A DNA stretch of 64,000 nt from Diploptera punctata. Its lineage: Eukaryota; Arthropoda; Insecta; Blattodea; Blaberidae. A program made the position numbers and the translations under genes. The stretch is from NCBI GenBank assembly GCA_030220185.1, contig JASPKZ010009743.1, positions 124,001-188,000 of the forward strand, read 5' to 3'. The notes beneath the pieces are model-generated. The model was not told where the DNA came from. It made no database searches and was given only the letters and a program-made list of their open reading frames with translations. Below, in pieces: positions 10,844-20,982 of this stretch (its first letter is position 1; every line of letters begins with the position of its first letter).

Positions 10844-11016
10844 AACTAAATTGGAAACACCATCTTGAAAGAATGAGTTCAAATCGGATCCCCAAAGCTG
10901 TTTATAATTATATACCAAGAGGACGAAGATCACTGGGCCGTCCTATGAAACGCTGGAGGGAAAATTTTCTATAGGATCGTAACAGGCCTTGGCCTAATAC
11001 TTGGAAGGAAGAATAA
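10844..11016 (+). pseudogene. Old LINE, 3' segment resuming after the RTE
   Basis: Beginning with the second copy of the duplication, the reading resumes in register with 7579: LNWKHHLERMSSNRIPK, then YNYIPRGRRSLGRPMKRW, a stop, and WPNTWKEE ending at a TAA near 11013. This is the usual LINE C-terminus (GRPxxRW motif). The continuity proves that the RTE landed inside this LINE. Confidence 0.85.
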
Positions 11017-11017
11017 G

Positions 11018-11230
11018 AAGACTTGCATGGAAGCTTCTTGTAGGAAAGCCAGAGGGAAAACGCCCAGTTGGTAGACCAAGAATGAGGTGGGAGAATAACA
11101 TCAACTATGATTTGAGGGAAGTAGATTATACAGGGAATGATTGGAATCAGGATAGGGATGTATGGAGAGCTTATGTCCGTGCGACCATGAACCTACGTGT
11201 TCAATAGTGCCAGTGAGTAAAGTAAGTAAC
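11018..11230 (+). pseudogene. 5'-truncated RTE copy (C-terminal end plus tail)
   Basis: The segment repeats the last roughly 210 bases of the full-length RTE, including WKLLVGKPEGKRPVGRPRMR, TMNLRVQ and a GTAA-type tail (GAGTAAAGTAAGTAAC). It sits at the 3' end of the old LINE. A small deletion (KALA missing before QDRDVWRAY) shifts nothing else. Confidence 0.85.
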
Positions 11231-11984
11231 CCACCATCGAACCACATATTAATTATTATCCTCGATTACTATCAATATCGTACCAAAGTTAAAACATTTT
11301 ATGCTAGATGGCAGCATGTCACTATTAAATTTAAATGACCAATCTTTGCAATAAATTCCCAAATCTATGTTTAAAAAATATATTAATAATATTAAAATTA
11401 CCTAACGTTTATTAAAAATGGGTGTACACTTACTTATCACTCCATAACGCCGATCCAACCAGCGATAACCCAAAACAGTGATAGAAAAATCATAGACTTA
11501 GTAATATACTCTGTGGAAAATATAGCAGTTAGCATCACAATATTGTCTAATACTGTCATAATATTGTGATTTGCATATTTAAATAAATACTTGAAAATTG
11601 TCTAATAATGTTATAAAATTGTTTGAAAAAGTTTAAAATATTAAAAAATGTTAGTAAATACAGAAGAACTAGTTTACAGCAATAAACTGAAAAATCAAGC
11701 GTAAGCAAAAGTGCAGTTCAGCCCAAAATGAATTGCCTACTATTCAATAAACTAGAAACTAAGTCTTTCTCCATACATTAGGAATACATATCTACTGGTA
11801 CTTTGATACGTTATGGTACTACGAGTGAAGTTTAAAATAATCACATGGTTGTACTTCCCCGAAGAAATATAAACTAAATCACATTTAACAGAAGTGGCTT
11901 CCTAATGGTTTTAAACATTTTCTCAAAATCCCCTTCGACAGAAATAAAACTTAAAAGTTGTGGCAGATGTATAGTATATGTCGA
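11231..11984. other. Intergenic, nothing identified
   Basis: This AT-rich stretch has short TTTAAAATATTAAAAAATG-like runs. No coding sequence, terminal repeats or tRNA-like boxes were recognised. Confidence 0.5.
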
Positions 11985-12379
11985 TCACTATTTTTCATAC
12001 CTGTAATGAAAGCCGATTTCCTAGCCAAAAAAGGATCTCACATTGAACAATTGCCCGCATCTAAACCAACACCTTACTCCTCAGTGAAATGCCAGATAAA
12101 GTTAAAATTCAAAATTATGGTGACAATAGACTTCAAACAGTGGCCAGAAGCAAAAAATGGGAATGGCTACTAACACATATTGAACATACCAAGAAAAACA
12201 GAAGTATCTCATTTTAGAATGACAACGGGCCACTACTGTCTGGCAAAACACCTTTACAAAATCAATGTTCTGCCTTCACCGAAATGCATTTTATGCAATC
12301 AACTTGATGAAGAAATGGACGAAGGTCATCTGAAAAAATTTATCGCTGTCAAACATGAAGATTCTAAGGATAAGGTGGA
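11985..12379 (+). pseudogene. 3' fragment of an RNase-H-bearing LINE
   Basis: The end of an RNase H domain (ADFLAKKGS) is followed, after a frame break near 12170, by a C-terminal module with FRMTTGHYCLAKHLYKI, then SPKCILCNQ and DEGHL (Cys-rich CxxC...H). This order is typical of I/Jockey-group LINEs with RNase H. It is interrupted on the right by the MITE at 12380. Stops and a truncated 5' side make it a relic. Confidence 0.65.
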
Positions 12380-12975
12380 TAAACCGTCGCACATTAATTC
12401 TTCTAAGTTCTATAGAATCGCAGTGTGCATGCACAAGTTGGAGTTGCTGTAATGGTTAATGTAGCTTCCAGTAGATGGCTCTGAAGTCGACGTTACCAAC
12501 TTTGGGAACAAATTCCCAAACGCTGAAAATAATGGACGTAAACTAACTTCCCATTTCCTATCCTGACAAAACAGTTTACATGCATATTATTTATTTCCAA
12601 ATGCAAAAAAAAAAATGGACGTAAACTAACTTCCCATTTCCTAAGCTAACAAAACAATTTACATGCATATTATTTAACAAACTATAAACTAATTTTACGT
12701 ACACTAACACTAAATATGGTTTCGAATTATTTTCAAATGTTGGTAACTGCGATGTTAGAGTCTCCTAGCGGATGTTACCTGAAGCATTTCCACGCCTGTA
12801 GAACTGCACGTACAATTTTCGCGTAATTTAGAAATATTTAAAAATCGTAAGAAATGTTTATAAAATGGTTCCAAAATGTTTAAAATAGTACCAAACGTTA
12901 TTATAAATGGTTGAAAAGTGTTTAGTGCATCAGTGGCATACGATTATTACATGGAAAATTGTGTGCGATGGTTTA
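12380..12975. mobile_element. MITE, larger copy (about 596 bp), TA-flanked
   Basis: Inverted ends TAAACCGTCGCACA (left) and TGTGTGCGATGGTTTA (right) bound a non-coding body. The body is clearly homologous to 20481-20982 and includes GTAATGGTTAATGTAGCTTC and AAATCGTAAGAAATGTTTAT. The element contains an approximately 80-bp internal tandem duplication (about 12528-12680, each unit starting AATGGACGTAAACTAAC). The TA at each end suggests a Tc1/mariner-type target, which is an inference. Confidence 0.7.
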
Positions 12976-13460
12976 TACACCACAGCTGATTCTAAAACTT
13001 CAAAGTATTAGAGCACGACTGCTAATGATTTTAGTGTTAGATGCAGCACATTAGACAACTATTTTTCATACATTCTTATGCCACGGTTGCACTACACACT
13101 TTTACCATTTGTAAGTAACATTTCATTACGTACAAACGTTTATTAAATGTTACAATACCTGCACAGATAATTTATATCAATAAAATTGGAAAAATAAAAC
13201 AAATTTTCACAATACCTAATCAACGGAGTCAACTTGGAAAATAATTGCATACAACATTGTTCCACAATCGCCCCAATGTGACCAACATTCCCCTTGAAAG
13301 ATAATGGCGGTAATTTAAATTTAAATATTCATTTAAAAAATCCAATAATTTTTAGAGAGGTAATCTTTTCTCATTTCTATTCTTATTCAATCTTTGTACA
13401 CTAAGTTGCCATTCTCGGACGTCAGGTTGAAACTGAAGTGGAATGCAAGGCACGACTAAA

Positions 13461-13477
13461 ATTAGCTATAGAATTGA
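13461..13477 (+). repeat. Left 17-bp target duplication of the inverted Penelope-like element
   Basis: ATTAGCTATAGAATTGA is repeated exactly at 14229-14245. Confidence 0.88.
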
Positions 13478-14228
13478 ATGCAGGCTTTCACGGCCGGTAA
13501 TCATAATGTTGAGTGGTTCCGGGTTATGTGGCCGTGGTCCATAGTTGTTGTTAATACCAGACGTTTCGCCCTCAACTGCGGAGGGCATCTTCAGTGGCGA
13601 GTGCTTCTAGGCGTGTTTTCTGGTCGGAAGATCTACTTAGAGTGAGCGCTGTGGACGTAGTGGACGTTGAATTAGTGGTGGGTGCAGGGTGAGTGGGCGT
13701 GGCTCTTGCTGATTGGCTAATGGTCGTCTCCTTGTTGTCCCTAGTGTTAATGCATTTATTTTCTAGTGTATGATACCAGGCCTTAGCCAGTTTGATTCCT
13801 TCCTCTTTTCTGTTGATATTTCCCTTATGCTTGTATATTTCTATAACCTCTCGGTATAATCTACTATTTCCCTAGATTACACCGAGAGGCTATAGAAATA
13901 TACAAGCATAAGGGAAATATCAACAGAAAAGAGGAAGGAATCAAACTGGCTAAGGCCTGGTATCATACACTAGCAAATAAATGCATTAACACTAGGGACA
14001 ACAAGGAGACGACCATTAGCCAATCAGCAAGAGCCACGCCCACTCACCCTGCACCCACCACTAATACAACGTCCACTACGTCCACAGCGCTCACTCTAAG
14101 TAGATCTTCCGACCAGGAAACACGCCTAGAAGCACTCGCCACTGAAGATGCCCTCCGCAGTTGAGGGCGAAACGTCTGGTATTAACACCAACTATGGACC
14201 ACGGCCACATAACCCGGAACCACTCAAC
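13478..14228. mobile_element. Fold-back element: two inverted Penelope-like 3' ends
   Basis: Arms of about 358 bp (13506-13863 and 13873-14230) are nearly perfect inverted complements with a 9-base spacer (13864-13872). Each arm encodes the same C-terminal peptide, read left to right in the right arm: EIYKHKGNINRKEEGIKLAK, then AWYHTL and NKCINTRDNKET, then a Thr/Ser/Ala-rich tail. I recognise this as the end of a GIY-YIG-bearing Penelope-like polyprotein (family from memory). A 3' motif CTGAAGATG-hairpin-GAAACG lies in both arms. The left end alone carries 28 extra bases (GCAGGCTTTCACGGCCGG). The 17-bp flanking duplication shows that it inserted as one unit. Confidence 0.8.
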
Positions 14229-14245
14229 ATTAGCTATAGAATTGA

Positions 14246-14560
14246 TATATTGGCAACGACGTAAGAACCAAAATTTGATTATTAATTAATATTAATCATA
14301 CCTAGTGCTCAATCGCAAAGAAAGTACCCTCCCCGTCAAAATAATTTTAAAAAAATCAAAGCACAAATAAGCATTGGTATTTTATGATTTTTTTTTAAAT
14401 ATTTTTGCCTTACTCCTTACAGGAAATAATACAACGTAATTTGCCAAATTTTCAGATGTTTTTAACTACCGGTATACGTTTTAATCTTCAATTCTAGCAG
14501 AATGTCAAAACTGTTTGGAAATGTTAAAAATCCCACATGTATATCTAAACAGTTTTATTA
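14246..14560. other. Intergenic, nothing identified
   Basis: AT-rich sequence with a poly(T) run. No coding or repeat structure was recognised. Confidence 0.45.
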
Positions 14561-14561
14561 A

Positions 14562-14946
14562 CTGACTCACTGTAACTATAGAACCCAGAGGTTCACGGCC
14601 GAGCGGACGTAACCTGTCCATACATGCCTGTTCTAAGTTAATGTTTTCCAGTTTATTCTGTGTATTACATATCTCCAAATCATGGTTAACAATATTCTTT
14701 CACCTCACTCTTGGCCTACTTACTGGGTGATTAGTCTCTGGTTTTCCTACAACTTAGTTTCATGCCCTTATTTTATACTCCTTTAATCACACTAGTCCTG
14801 CCCATCACAGTCCATGAGATTAAATTGCTCTTATTACATCTGGTTTCCTATAGAGATCATGTAGCTCATCGTCTGTTCGTCTTTCTCTGGTCTAAACATT
14901 TTCCCTATAAACTTTATTATCAAATGCACTTTATAATTTCTCCTTT
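14562..14946 (-). pseudogene. Decayed RTE 3' end
   Basis: The minus strand aligns in patches with the RTE C-terminus. In plus-strand terms these are the region of TTCACGGCCGAGCGGAC (the AMNLRV end), CCACCTCA-like, and TGATTAGTCTCTGG leading back to the GWRRLHNNE region. Many indels are present. The outer end reads CAGTGAGTCAGTTAAT, an eroded version of the tetranucleotide tail. Confidence 0.6.
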
Positions 14947-15020
14947 AATAATAATATAATAATAATAATGATAATAATAATAATAAATAATACTAATAAT
15001 AATAATCATCATCATCATCA
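14947..15020. repeat. (TAA/ATC)n trinucleotide tract, probable LINE tail
   Basis: ATAATAATAATGATAATAA grades into ATCATCATCATCATC. On the minus strand this immediately follows the LINE C-terminus at 15021-15298, so it is best read as that LINE's 3' tail. Confidence 0.7.
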
Positions 15021-16640
15021 TCCGGTATCATGGCAGCTGCCGCCGTCTTCCGGAAATCAAAACGCCATTCCTCTCTATCCATCCATTGATCTTCCTCCAT
15101 TCCTCTGATATTCATAGCTGCCTGTACCCCTTCTATCCAAGTTTTCTTCGGTCTTCCTCTCTTCCTCCTTTCCATTGGGATCCATTCCATATCAATTTTT
15201 GGCAATCCTTGCTCTGGCATTCTTTTGACATGATCATACCACTGCAATCTTTTCTTTTCTATGATGTCTATGATGTCCGGCTCCTCTTGTACACCCATAA
15301 TTTCCCTTATTTTCTTTATTTCGTATTCTATCCATTCTAGATTTTCCAGCTGATCTTCTTAAAACATCCATTTCTGTACTTAAAATTCTTTTCATTTCCC
15401 TGGTAGGAATTTGCCAGACTTCAGCACAATATGTTAAAATGCTCTGAATTATGGTTTGATATATTTGTAATTTTCTATTTTTTGTAATATTTTTGCTCCA
15501 CCAAAACAGAGTTTTAAAGCATTTATTGCTTGTTTTGTTTGTGCGATTCTATTTTTAATTTCCACTGTGTTATCGCCTGAATGGTCTAATTTTGTTCCTA
15601 AATAAGTGCATTCAATACTAGGATTTAGTTCTTCTCCATTGTTGAAATTTATACGTTCCATTTCTTCTCCTATACACAGGTATTTAGTTTTCTCAATGTT
15701 TATATAAAGTCCCCATTTTTCATTATCTTCTTTTAGTTTTTTAGTCATATATTCTATGTCATCGTGGTCCTGTGCTATTAATATCTGGTCATCTGCAAAA
15801 TTTAATGAATATACATGTGTATTTTGGATAGGTATGCCCATTTTTTGACATTTTTTCCTCCAGTCTCTTAGTACTCTTTCGAGATAAATTTTAAATAGTG
15901 TTGGAGATAAACTGCAACCTTGCCTTAAACCTTTTGTAATAGTAAATCCCTTTGTTATATGATTTCCAACTTTTATTTTCGAAATAGATCCTTTGTATAA
16001 TGCTTTTATAGCTTCTACTAATTTTTTGGTAATGTTGGAATCGTCTAAAGTTTCCCATAACATTTTCTGGGGAATGCTATCATATGCTTTGGTTAAATCG
16101 ACAAAAATCAAACGTAAATCTCTGTTAGTTGCTCTTTTTTTTTCTATCATTTGTGTTATGCAAAATATATTATCTGTGCATGACCTACCACTTCTAAAAC
16201 CAGATTGTTCTTCCATTTCTTTATCCTGGTATTCTATATCAATCATTTTACATAGTATACGTCCATATATGTACTTAATGTACTCGTTACTGATATGCCT
16301 CTATAATTTTCACACTTTCTCTTGTCTCCCTTCTTATGAATCGATGTTATAATAGCGACTTTCCACTCTTCTGGCACTTCTTCGCCATTTATTATTTTAT
16401 TGAACAGTACAGTGATAATTTCCAATAACTTCTGACTGCTACTTTTAATCAATTCTATAGCAATATTTCCTGGGCCGGCATTACTATCATTTTTCATTCT
16501 CATAATTTCCTTTTTTACAGTATTTATATCAATTTCGATTATGTTTCCAATTTCCATCTCTGATAAATCGTCATTTTCTCCCTAAAATACTTTTCGGTCC
16601 TCTACTAAAAGTTTTTGTAATATTCTTCCCATTCATGTAT
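15000..16640 (-). pseudogene. LINE (family A), RT plus C-terminal region, 5'-truncated
   Basis: Three minus-strand frames together give most of a LINE. 16557-16243 covers the pre-RT/finger region (NAGPGNIAIELIKS, ITSIHKKGDK, YRGISV). 16246-15449 is a 265-residue RT core with FRSGRSCTDNIF, FVDLTKAYDSIP, GLRQGCSLSPTLF and catalytic NFADDQILIAQ. 15298-15000 is the C-terminal segment with LQWYDHVKRMPEQG, KRGRPKKTWIEGVQ and MDREEW. Frameshifts near 16245 and in 15300-15450 break it. The endonuclease is absent (truncation near 16640). It follows the general LINE layout; the clade is not certain. Confidence 0.85.
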
Positions 16641-16721
16641 CCATATTAGGTTGAGAAGATTCTTATTTCTATTCAATAAATGTATACTTTTTATAAATTT
16701 CCATGATTCTCAAAACTATTA

Positions 16722-16992
16722 TTATAATAACGATAATAATAATATAATAATGATAGTAATAGTAATAATAATAGCAGTAGTAATAATAATAGTAGTAGTA
16801 ATAATAATAGTAGTAGTAATAATAGTAATAGTAATAATAATAGCAGCAGTAATAATTGTAGTAATAATAATAGTAGTAATAATAATAGCAGTAGTAATAA
16901 TAGTAGTAACAATAATAGTCATAATAATAATAGTAGTAATAATAATAGCAGTAATAATAATAGTAGTAACAATAATGGTAGTAACAATTCAT
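16722..16992. repeat. Long imperfect trinucleotide array (TAA/TAG/CAG variants)
   Basis: About 270 bases of TAATAATAG, TAGTAGTAA and AATAGCAG permutations end in CATCATCATC. It sits just 3' (minus strand) of the LINE at 16993-18225, so it probably grew from that LINE's tail. It keeps several frames open and yields meaningless poly-Ile/Val or poly-Tyr/Leu translations. Confidence 0.85.
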
Positions 16993-18225
16993 CATCATCA
17001 TCATCTGCCTTTCAAGTATTATGCCCAGTGGCCCATTACGGTCTCCTGCCATCTCCGAAATGGTCGACCCACAGATCTTCTGCTTCGAGGAATGTAGTGA
17101 AGAATTTGTTTTGGTATTCTGTGACGATCCATGCGCTGAATATGGGCTAGCCAATTGTTTCTATATTTCTTGGAGGTATTCAGATATAGGTACGATGTTT
17201 AACTCTCTGGCTATTGTTGAATTTCTTTGATGGTCTAGAAGGCTATAACCTGCAGTTCGTCGCAGAAATTTCATCTCCGTGGCTATGATATGACGGTCAT
17301 CCTGGATTCTGATGGTCCAAGCTTCACTGCCATAACAGATTATGGGTCTAGCAAGAACTTTATAGATTTTCATTCTTGTGTGTCTCTGCACTTTTGATGG
17401 TTTAAAAACCTGATTAATAATTCTTAAAGCTCTATTATAGTTTTGTATTTTAAGGGATATATCACACTCATTAAAAGTTAGATTATATCCTAAGTATTTA
17501 AATGAATTTACTTGCTCTAATATTGAATTCTGAATACACATTTTTACTTCTTACTGGAAATTTCCCTTGAAAGGCCATAACTTTAGATTTTGTTGTTGAT
17601 ATTTCCATGTTAAATCATTGGGCTATTATATTAAGATGATGAGTGGAATATTGTAATTCATCTTCATTATTGCCGAAAAGAGCCTGATCATCTGCATATA
17701 AGAGTCTGTCTAAAATTGTGTGTCTTGAGAGAGGAATATTACCATGAACTGTCAATCTCCAGTGTCTGATGATAGCATTAATGTATATATTAAATAGAAG
17801 TGGTGATAGAGGGTATCCTTGTCTGACTCCGGAATTTATGTTTCCAATCTGACAATTCTGTTCCTATTTGTACTGCTATGATGTTATTTCTATACAGATT
17901 AAAAATTGTTTGGATCAGTTGATTTGGTGTTCCATCATCAGTTAAGGTATCTAAAAGTTTTTGTCTGTCAACTCGATCAAATGCTTTAATAAAATCAATA
18001 AACGCTATATGTAGTTTTTTATTGAATTTTTTGTGCTTTTCGATAAGAAGTTTTAAGGTGAAATAACCATCAGCACAGCATCTTCCCTTACGAAAACCAT
18101 TTTGTTCTTCCCCTAATAAGTTTTCATAGTGTTTTTGTAATTTAGATGCTAGAATTTTTGTAAAAACTTTATATCCACTGTTGAGAAGGCTAATGCCTCG
18201 ATAATTATTAAGACATTGGTGATGT
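16993..18225 (-). pseudogene. LINE (family C), broken RT and C-terminus
   Basis: Minus-strand pieces in order are as follows. 18215-17830 holds LNNYRGISLLNSGYKVFTKI, EEQNGFRKGRCCADG and FIDFIKAFDRVDRQKLLD. The region near 17700 holds the catalytic LLYADDQALFGNN. 17541-17161 holds FKYLGYNLTF, ICYGSEAWTI, EMKFLRRTAGYS and ELNIVPISEYLQEI. The last part to 16993 runs into the microsatellite tail. At least three frameshifts separate the pieces. The 5' end is lost near 18225 (fingers missing), so it was a truncated insertion that later decayed. Confidence 0.82.
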
Positions 18226-18473
18226 GATGTAATACTAGATAATACTAACAGAAACATGGAATATAATAAAATTAGAATAATATATAATAAAATAAAGTCC
18301 TTCTAATACTCTAGGAACATCATTATGGGTCGTGTGACTTAATTTTTTTTTCTATACATGATGATGTCTGTTGTGCTAAAATAACTCAATCAACCCTAAA
18401 TTTCAATTTTTGTTTCACCTATTTTCCAATGTTTTGCCTGTAAACAGTTCTTGTATTTAGTATGCATATATTT

Positions 18474-18839
18474 TTTGGGCCAAAAAGAGACGAACAGGCA
18501 GGTGAATGGAGAAAACTTCATAATAATGAGCTAAATTATATATAAAGGGAGCCAGATATAATAACAGTTAAGTCTCGCAGACTGCAATGGGCAGGACATG
18601 TGGCACGTATGGGGAATGAAAGACATGAATGGAAGCTTCTTGTAGGAAATTAGAGGGAAAATGACCAGTTGGTATACCAAGAATGAGGTGGGAGAATAAC
18701 ATTATCCATGATTTGAGGGAAGTAGATTATACAGGAGATGATTGGAAAACAGGTCAGGATAGGGTTGTATGGAGAATATTATGTCCACTCGGTAATGAAC
18801 CTAGAGCTTCGGTAAGGCCAGTTAGTTAGTTAGTTACTG
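18474..18839 (+). pseudogene. 5'-truncated RTE copy with 11-bp duplication and GTTA tail
   Basis: About 366 bases match the RTE from the KRDEQAGEWRxLHNNEL region to the end, with stops and small deletions. The tail is GTTAGTTAGTTAGTTA rather than GTAA. TGCATATATTT at 18463-18473 is repeated at 18840-18850, directly outside the copy. Confidence 0.82.
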
Positions 18840-19022
18840 TGCATATATTTAAAAGTTTTTTGAACATCTGCATGTAACATTTATTAATTTTTTTTTTCTC
18901 TATTGGTATCATATAACTCTATAATAACTGATCTTACGAATCCACGCCTCCCGTGAAGTTACTATAGTCACATATTATCAATAGGTTTCAACTTACTTTG
19001 TCCTCTTCTCGTTTTCATAATT

Positions 19023-19277
19023 TTGGTTTCATTGGTGTGGCATGTGGATAACATTCTAGAATCAGTTTGCTTTATTCATCAAAATTTAAATACCTTCAAA
19101 ATAAATTCAGATATGCATGACCATAACACTAGAATATCTAACAATATACACCTAAATGATCACAGGCTTACCGTAAGTCTTAACAGCATATCACATAGAG
19201 GTAGTAATCTATATAATCATCTCCCTTCCAATATTAAACTTGTTAAAAACAAAAAAAAATTAAACATGCTGTAAAGA
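19023..19277 (+). pseudogene. LINE C-terminal fragment (CR1/Jockey-like end)
   Basis: The open frame includes DMHDHNTRISNNIHL, HRLTVSLNSISHRGSNLYN, HLPSNIKLV and a Lys-rich end. The HNTR...LYNxLPxNIK pattern is the conserved extreme C-terminus of many non-LTR retrotransposons. No RT remains upstream, so it is a strongly 5'-truncated copy. The frame itself is open to the stop at 19277. Confidence 0.6.
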
Positions 19278-19346
19278 ACATCTTATAACCTCACATACCA
19301 TTTATATATAATATATATTCTATATATATATATATATAGAATATAT

Positions 19347-19458
19347 ATATGATATGAAAAGAAAAATGAATGCTTGAGTCGGGATTCGAACTCGAGAGAC
19401 TTTAGAGACTCGAGTTCGAATCCCGACTCAAGCATTCATTTTTCTTTTCATATCATAT
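19347..19458. repeat. Perfect palindrome of two tRNA-like SINE halves
   Basis: Arms of about 50 bp (19347-19396 and 19409-19458) are exact inverted complements around a 12-base spacer, AGACTTTAGAGA. Each arm contains GAGTTCGAATCCCGACTC, a tRNA T-arm/box-B-like element, followed by AAGCATTCATTTTTC as in the other SINEs of the window. (TA)n tracts lie at 19315-19338 and 19499-19534. Confidence 0.85.
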
Positions 19459-19497
19459 TTGCCTTCATTGCCAAATGTCAAAAATATATTTATAATA

Positions 19498-19537
<40 letters not shown>

Positions 19538-19900
19538 ATAATGGATGGGTACGTCGCATGAAAATGGATGTCCCAATATCGAGATATTTTTGGTTTTATA
19601 ATGTACGGTACCTTAAATATGTCCAACAATAAAAAAAAATATTTCGGACCATCCAGAAACAAACCTGAGAAACATACATTTATAAAGCATTACTTCATAA
19701 TCCACGATCACTAGTTTATATCCATCGCTTCATAACTAGAGGGCCCTGGTTCAATAGCCGGCGGGGTATAAAATATAAATTCAATAATTAATTTAATTGC
19801 AAAATTTTCAATCTCGGTGTCAGGAGGAGTGATGGTGATGTGCAATTTTTAATCGTAAGAATGTTCACCTGCATTAAATTGCAAATCTTTTCGCATCACA

Positions 19901-20156
19901 TATTGTCGCTTAAGATACAATACCGCCTAACTAACAAAATAAACATTTTACACGAGAAACAAAAAACTGTTTACTGTTTCCCTTAGTACCTATACATTGA
20001 AACCATTGTATCTATAAGTTTATCAAGGTCATGGTACAAAATTTCATCCCAATCTATGTTAGAACTGAGCGCACTTCTTCCGTGATGCTAACAGTATCAA
20101 AATGACAATTTCACTAAAAGTGTCAGTTATGCGGTATTGTTTCTTAAGCGACGATA
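19901..20156. mobile_element. MITE of 256 bp with about 36-bp inverted ends, TA target
   Basis: The left end TATTGTCGCTTAAGATACAA and the right end TTTCTTAAGCGACGATA are complementary for about 36 bases with a few mismatches, through the ATACCGC segment. The body is non-coding. TA at both borders suggests a Tc1/mariner-type origin. Confidence 0.72.
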
Positions 20157-20194
20157 TACTAAAAAGGCATACGAAACTGCTGATAACAATTCGT

Positions 20195-20325
20195 TCTCCA
20201 GATGGGGACCTACCTGGTGGCCTCCGTGGTGCTTTTCGATAGGAGTCGGATATGTGACGGCACTAGGTTTCACCTTCTCCCTTCCCTTCATTATCATGCT
20301 TCATACAACACACTTTACTACATAA
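20195..20325 (-). repeat. Possible short dispersed repeat
   Basis: The minus strand reads GGGAAGGGAGAAGGTGAAAC followed by GCCGTCACATATCCGACTCC, noticeably GC-richer than its surroundings. It resembles a repeat I recall from insect genomes, but no second copy was found in the window. Confidence 0.3.
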
Positions 20326-20480
20326 TCCTAAATATACACTCACCCTACATTCCTCTCTGTATACAATACAAGAATACATCATCATAAGTAATGCCACGAG
20401 TGATTTCAAAACTGGAAATCAAGAGTGGCATTTGTTAGGACTATTCAACTAATAAAATTAAGCTGTTGGAAAAAGTCCAG

Positions 20481-20982
20481 TAATTGGCGCACACGAATTC
20501 TTCTAAGTTCCACAGAATCGCAGTGCGCATGCACGAGTTGCGGGAGTTGCTGTAATGGTTAATGTAGCTTCCAGTAGATGGCTCTGTTGCCAACTTTGGG
20601 AACAAATTCCCAAATGCTAAAAAATGGATGTAAACTAATTTGCCATTTCCTATCCAAAGAAAACAATTTACATGCATATTATTCAATAAACTATAAACTA
20701 ATTTTATGTACACTAACAGTAAATATGGTTTGAAACTATTTTCAAATGTTGGTAACTCCGATTTCAGAGCCACCTAGCGGACGTTATTTGAAGCATTTCC
20801 GCGTCTCTAGAACCCGATGCACAAATTTCGCGTGCTTTATAAATATTTAAAAATCGTAAGAAATGTTTATAAAATGGTTCCAAAATGTTTAAAATAGCAC
20901 GAAATGTTATTATAAATGATTGAAAAATGTTTAGTGCATCAGTGGCATAAGAATATAAGTGTACAATTGTGTGCGCCAATTA
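20481..20982. mobile_element. MITE, smaller copy (502 bp), TA-flanked
   Basis: Ends TAATTGGCGCACACGAATT and AATTGTGTGCGCCAATTA are near-perfect inverted repeats. The body aligns along its length with 12380-12975 but lacks that copy's internal duplication. No coding capacity. Confidence 0.78.

Noticed and set aside
8049..10933. Minus-strand open frames opposite the RTE protein
   Set aside because: They are antisense shadows of the 1013-residue frame. Motifs, length and junctions all support the plus strand.
16651..17154. Open frames encoding poly-Ile/Val or poly-Tyr
   Set aside because: They arise from the trinucleotide array at 16722-16992 and have no protein family character.
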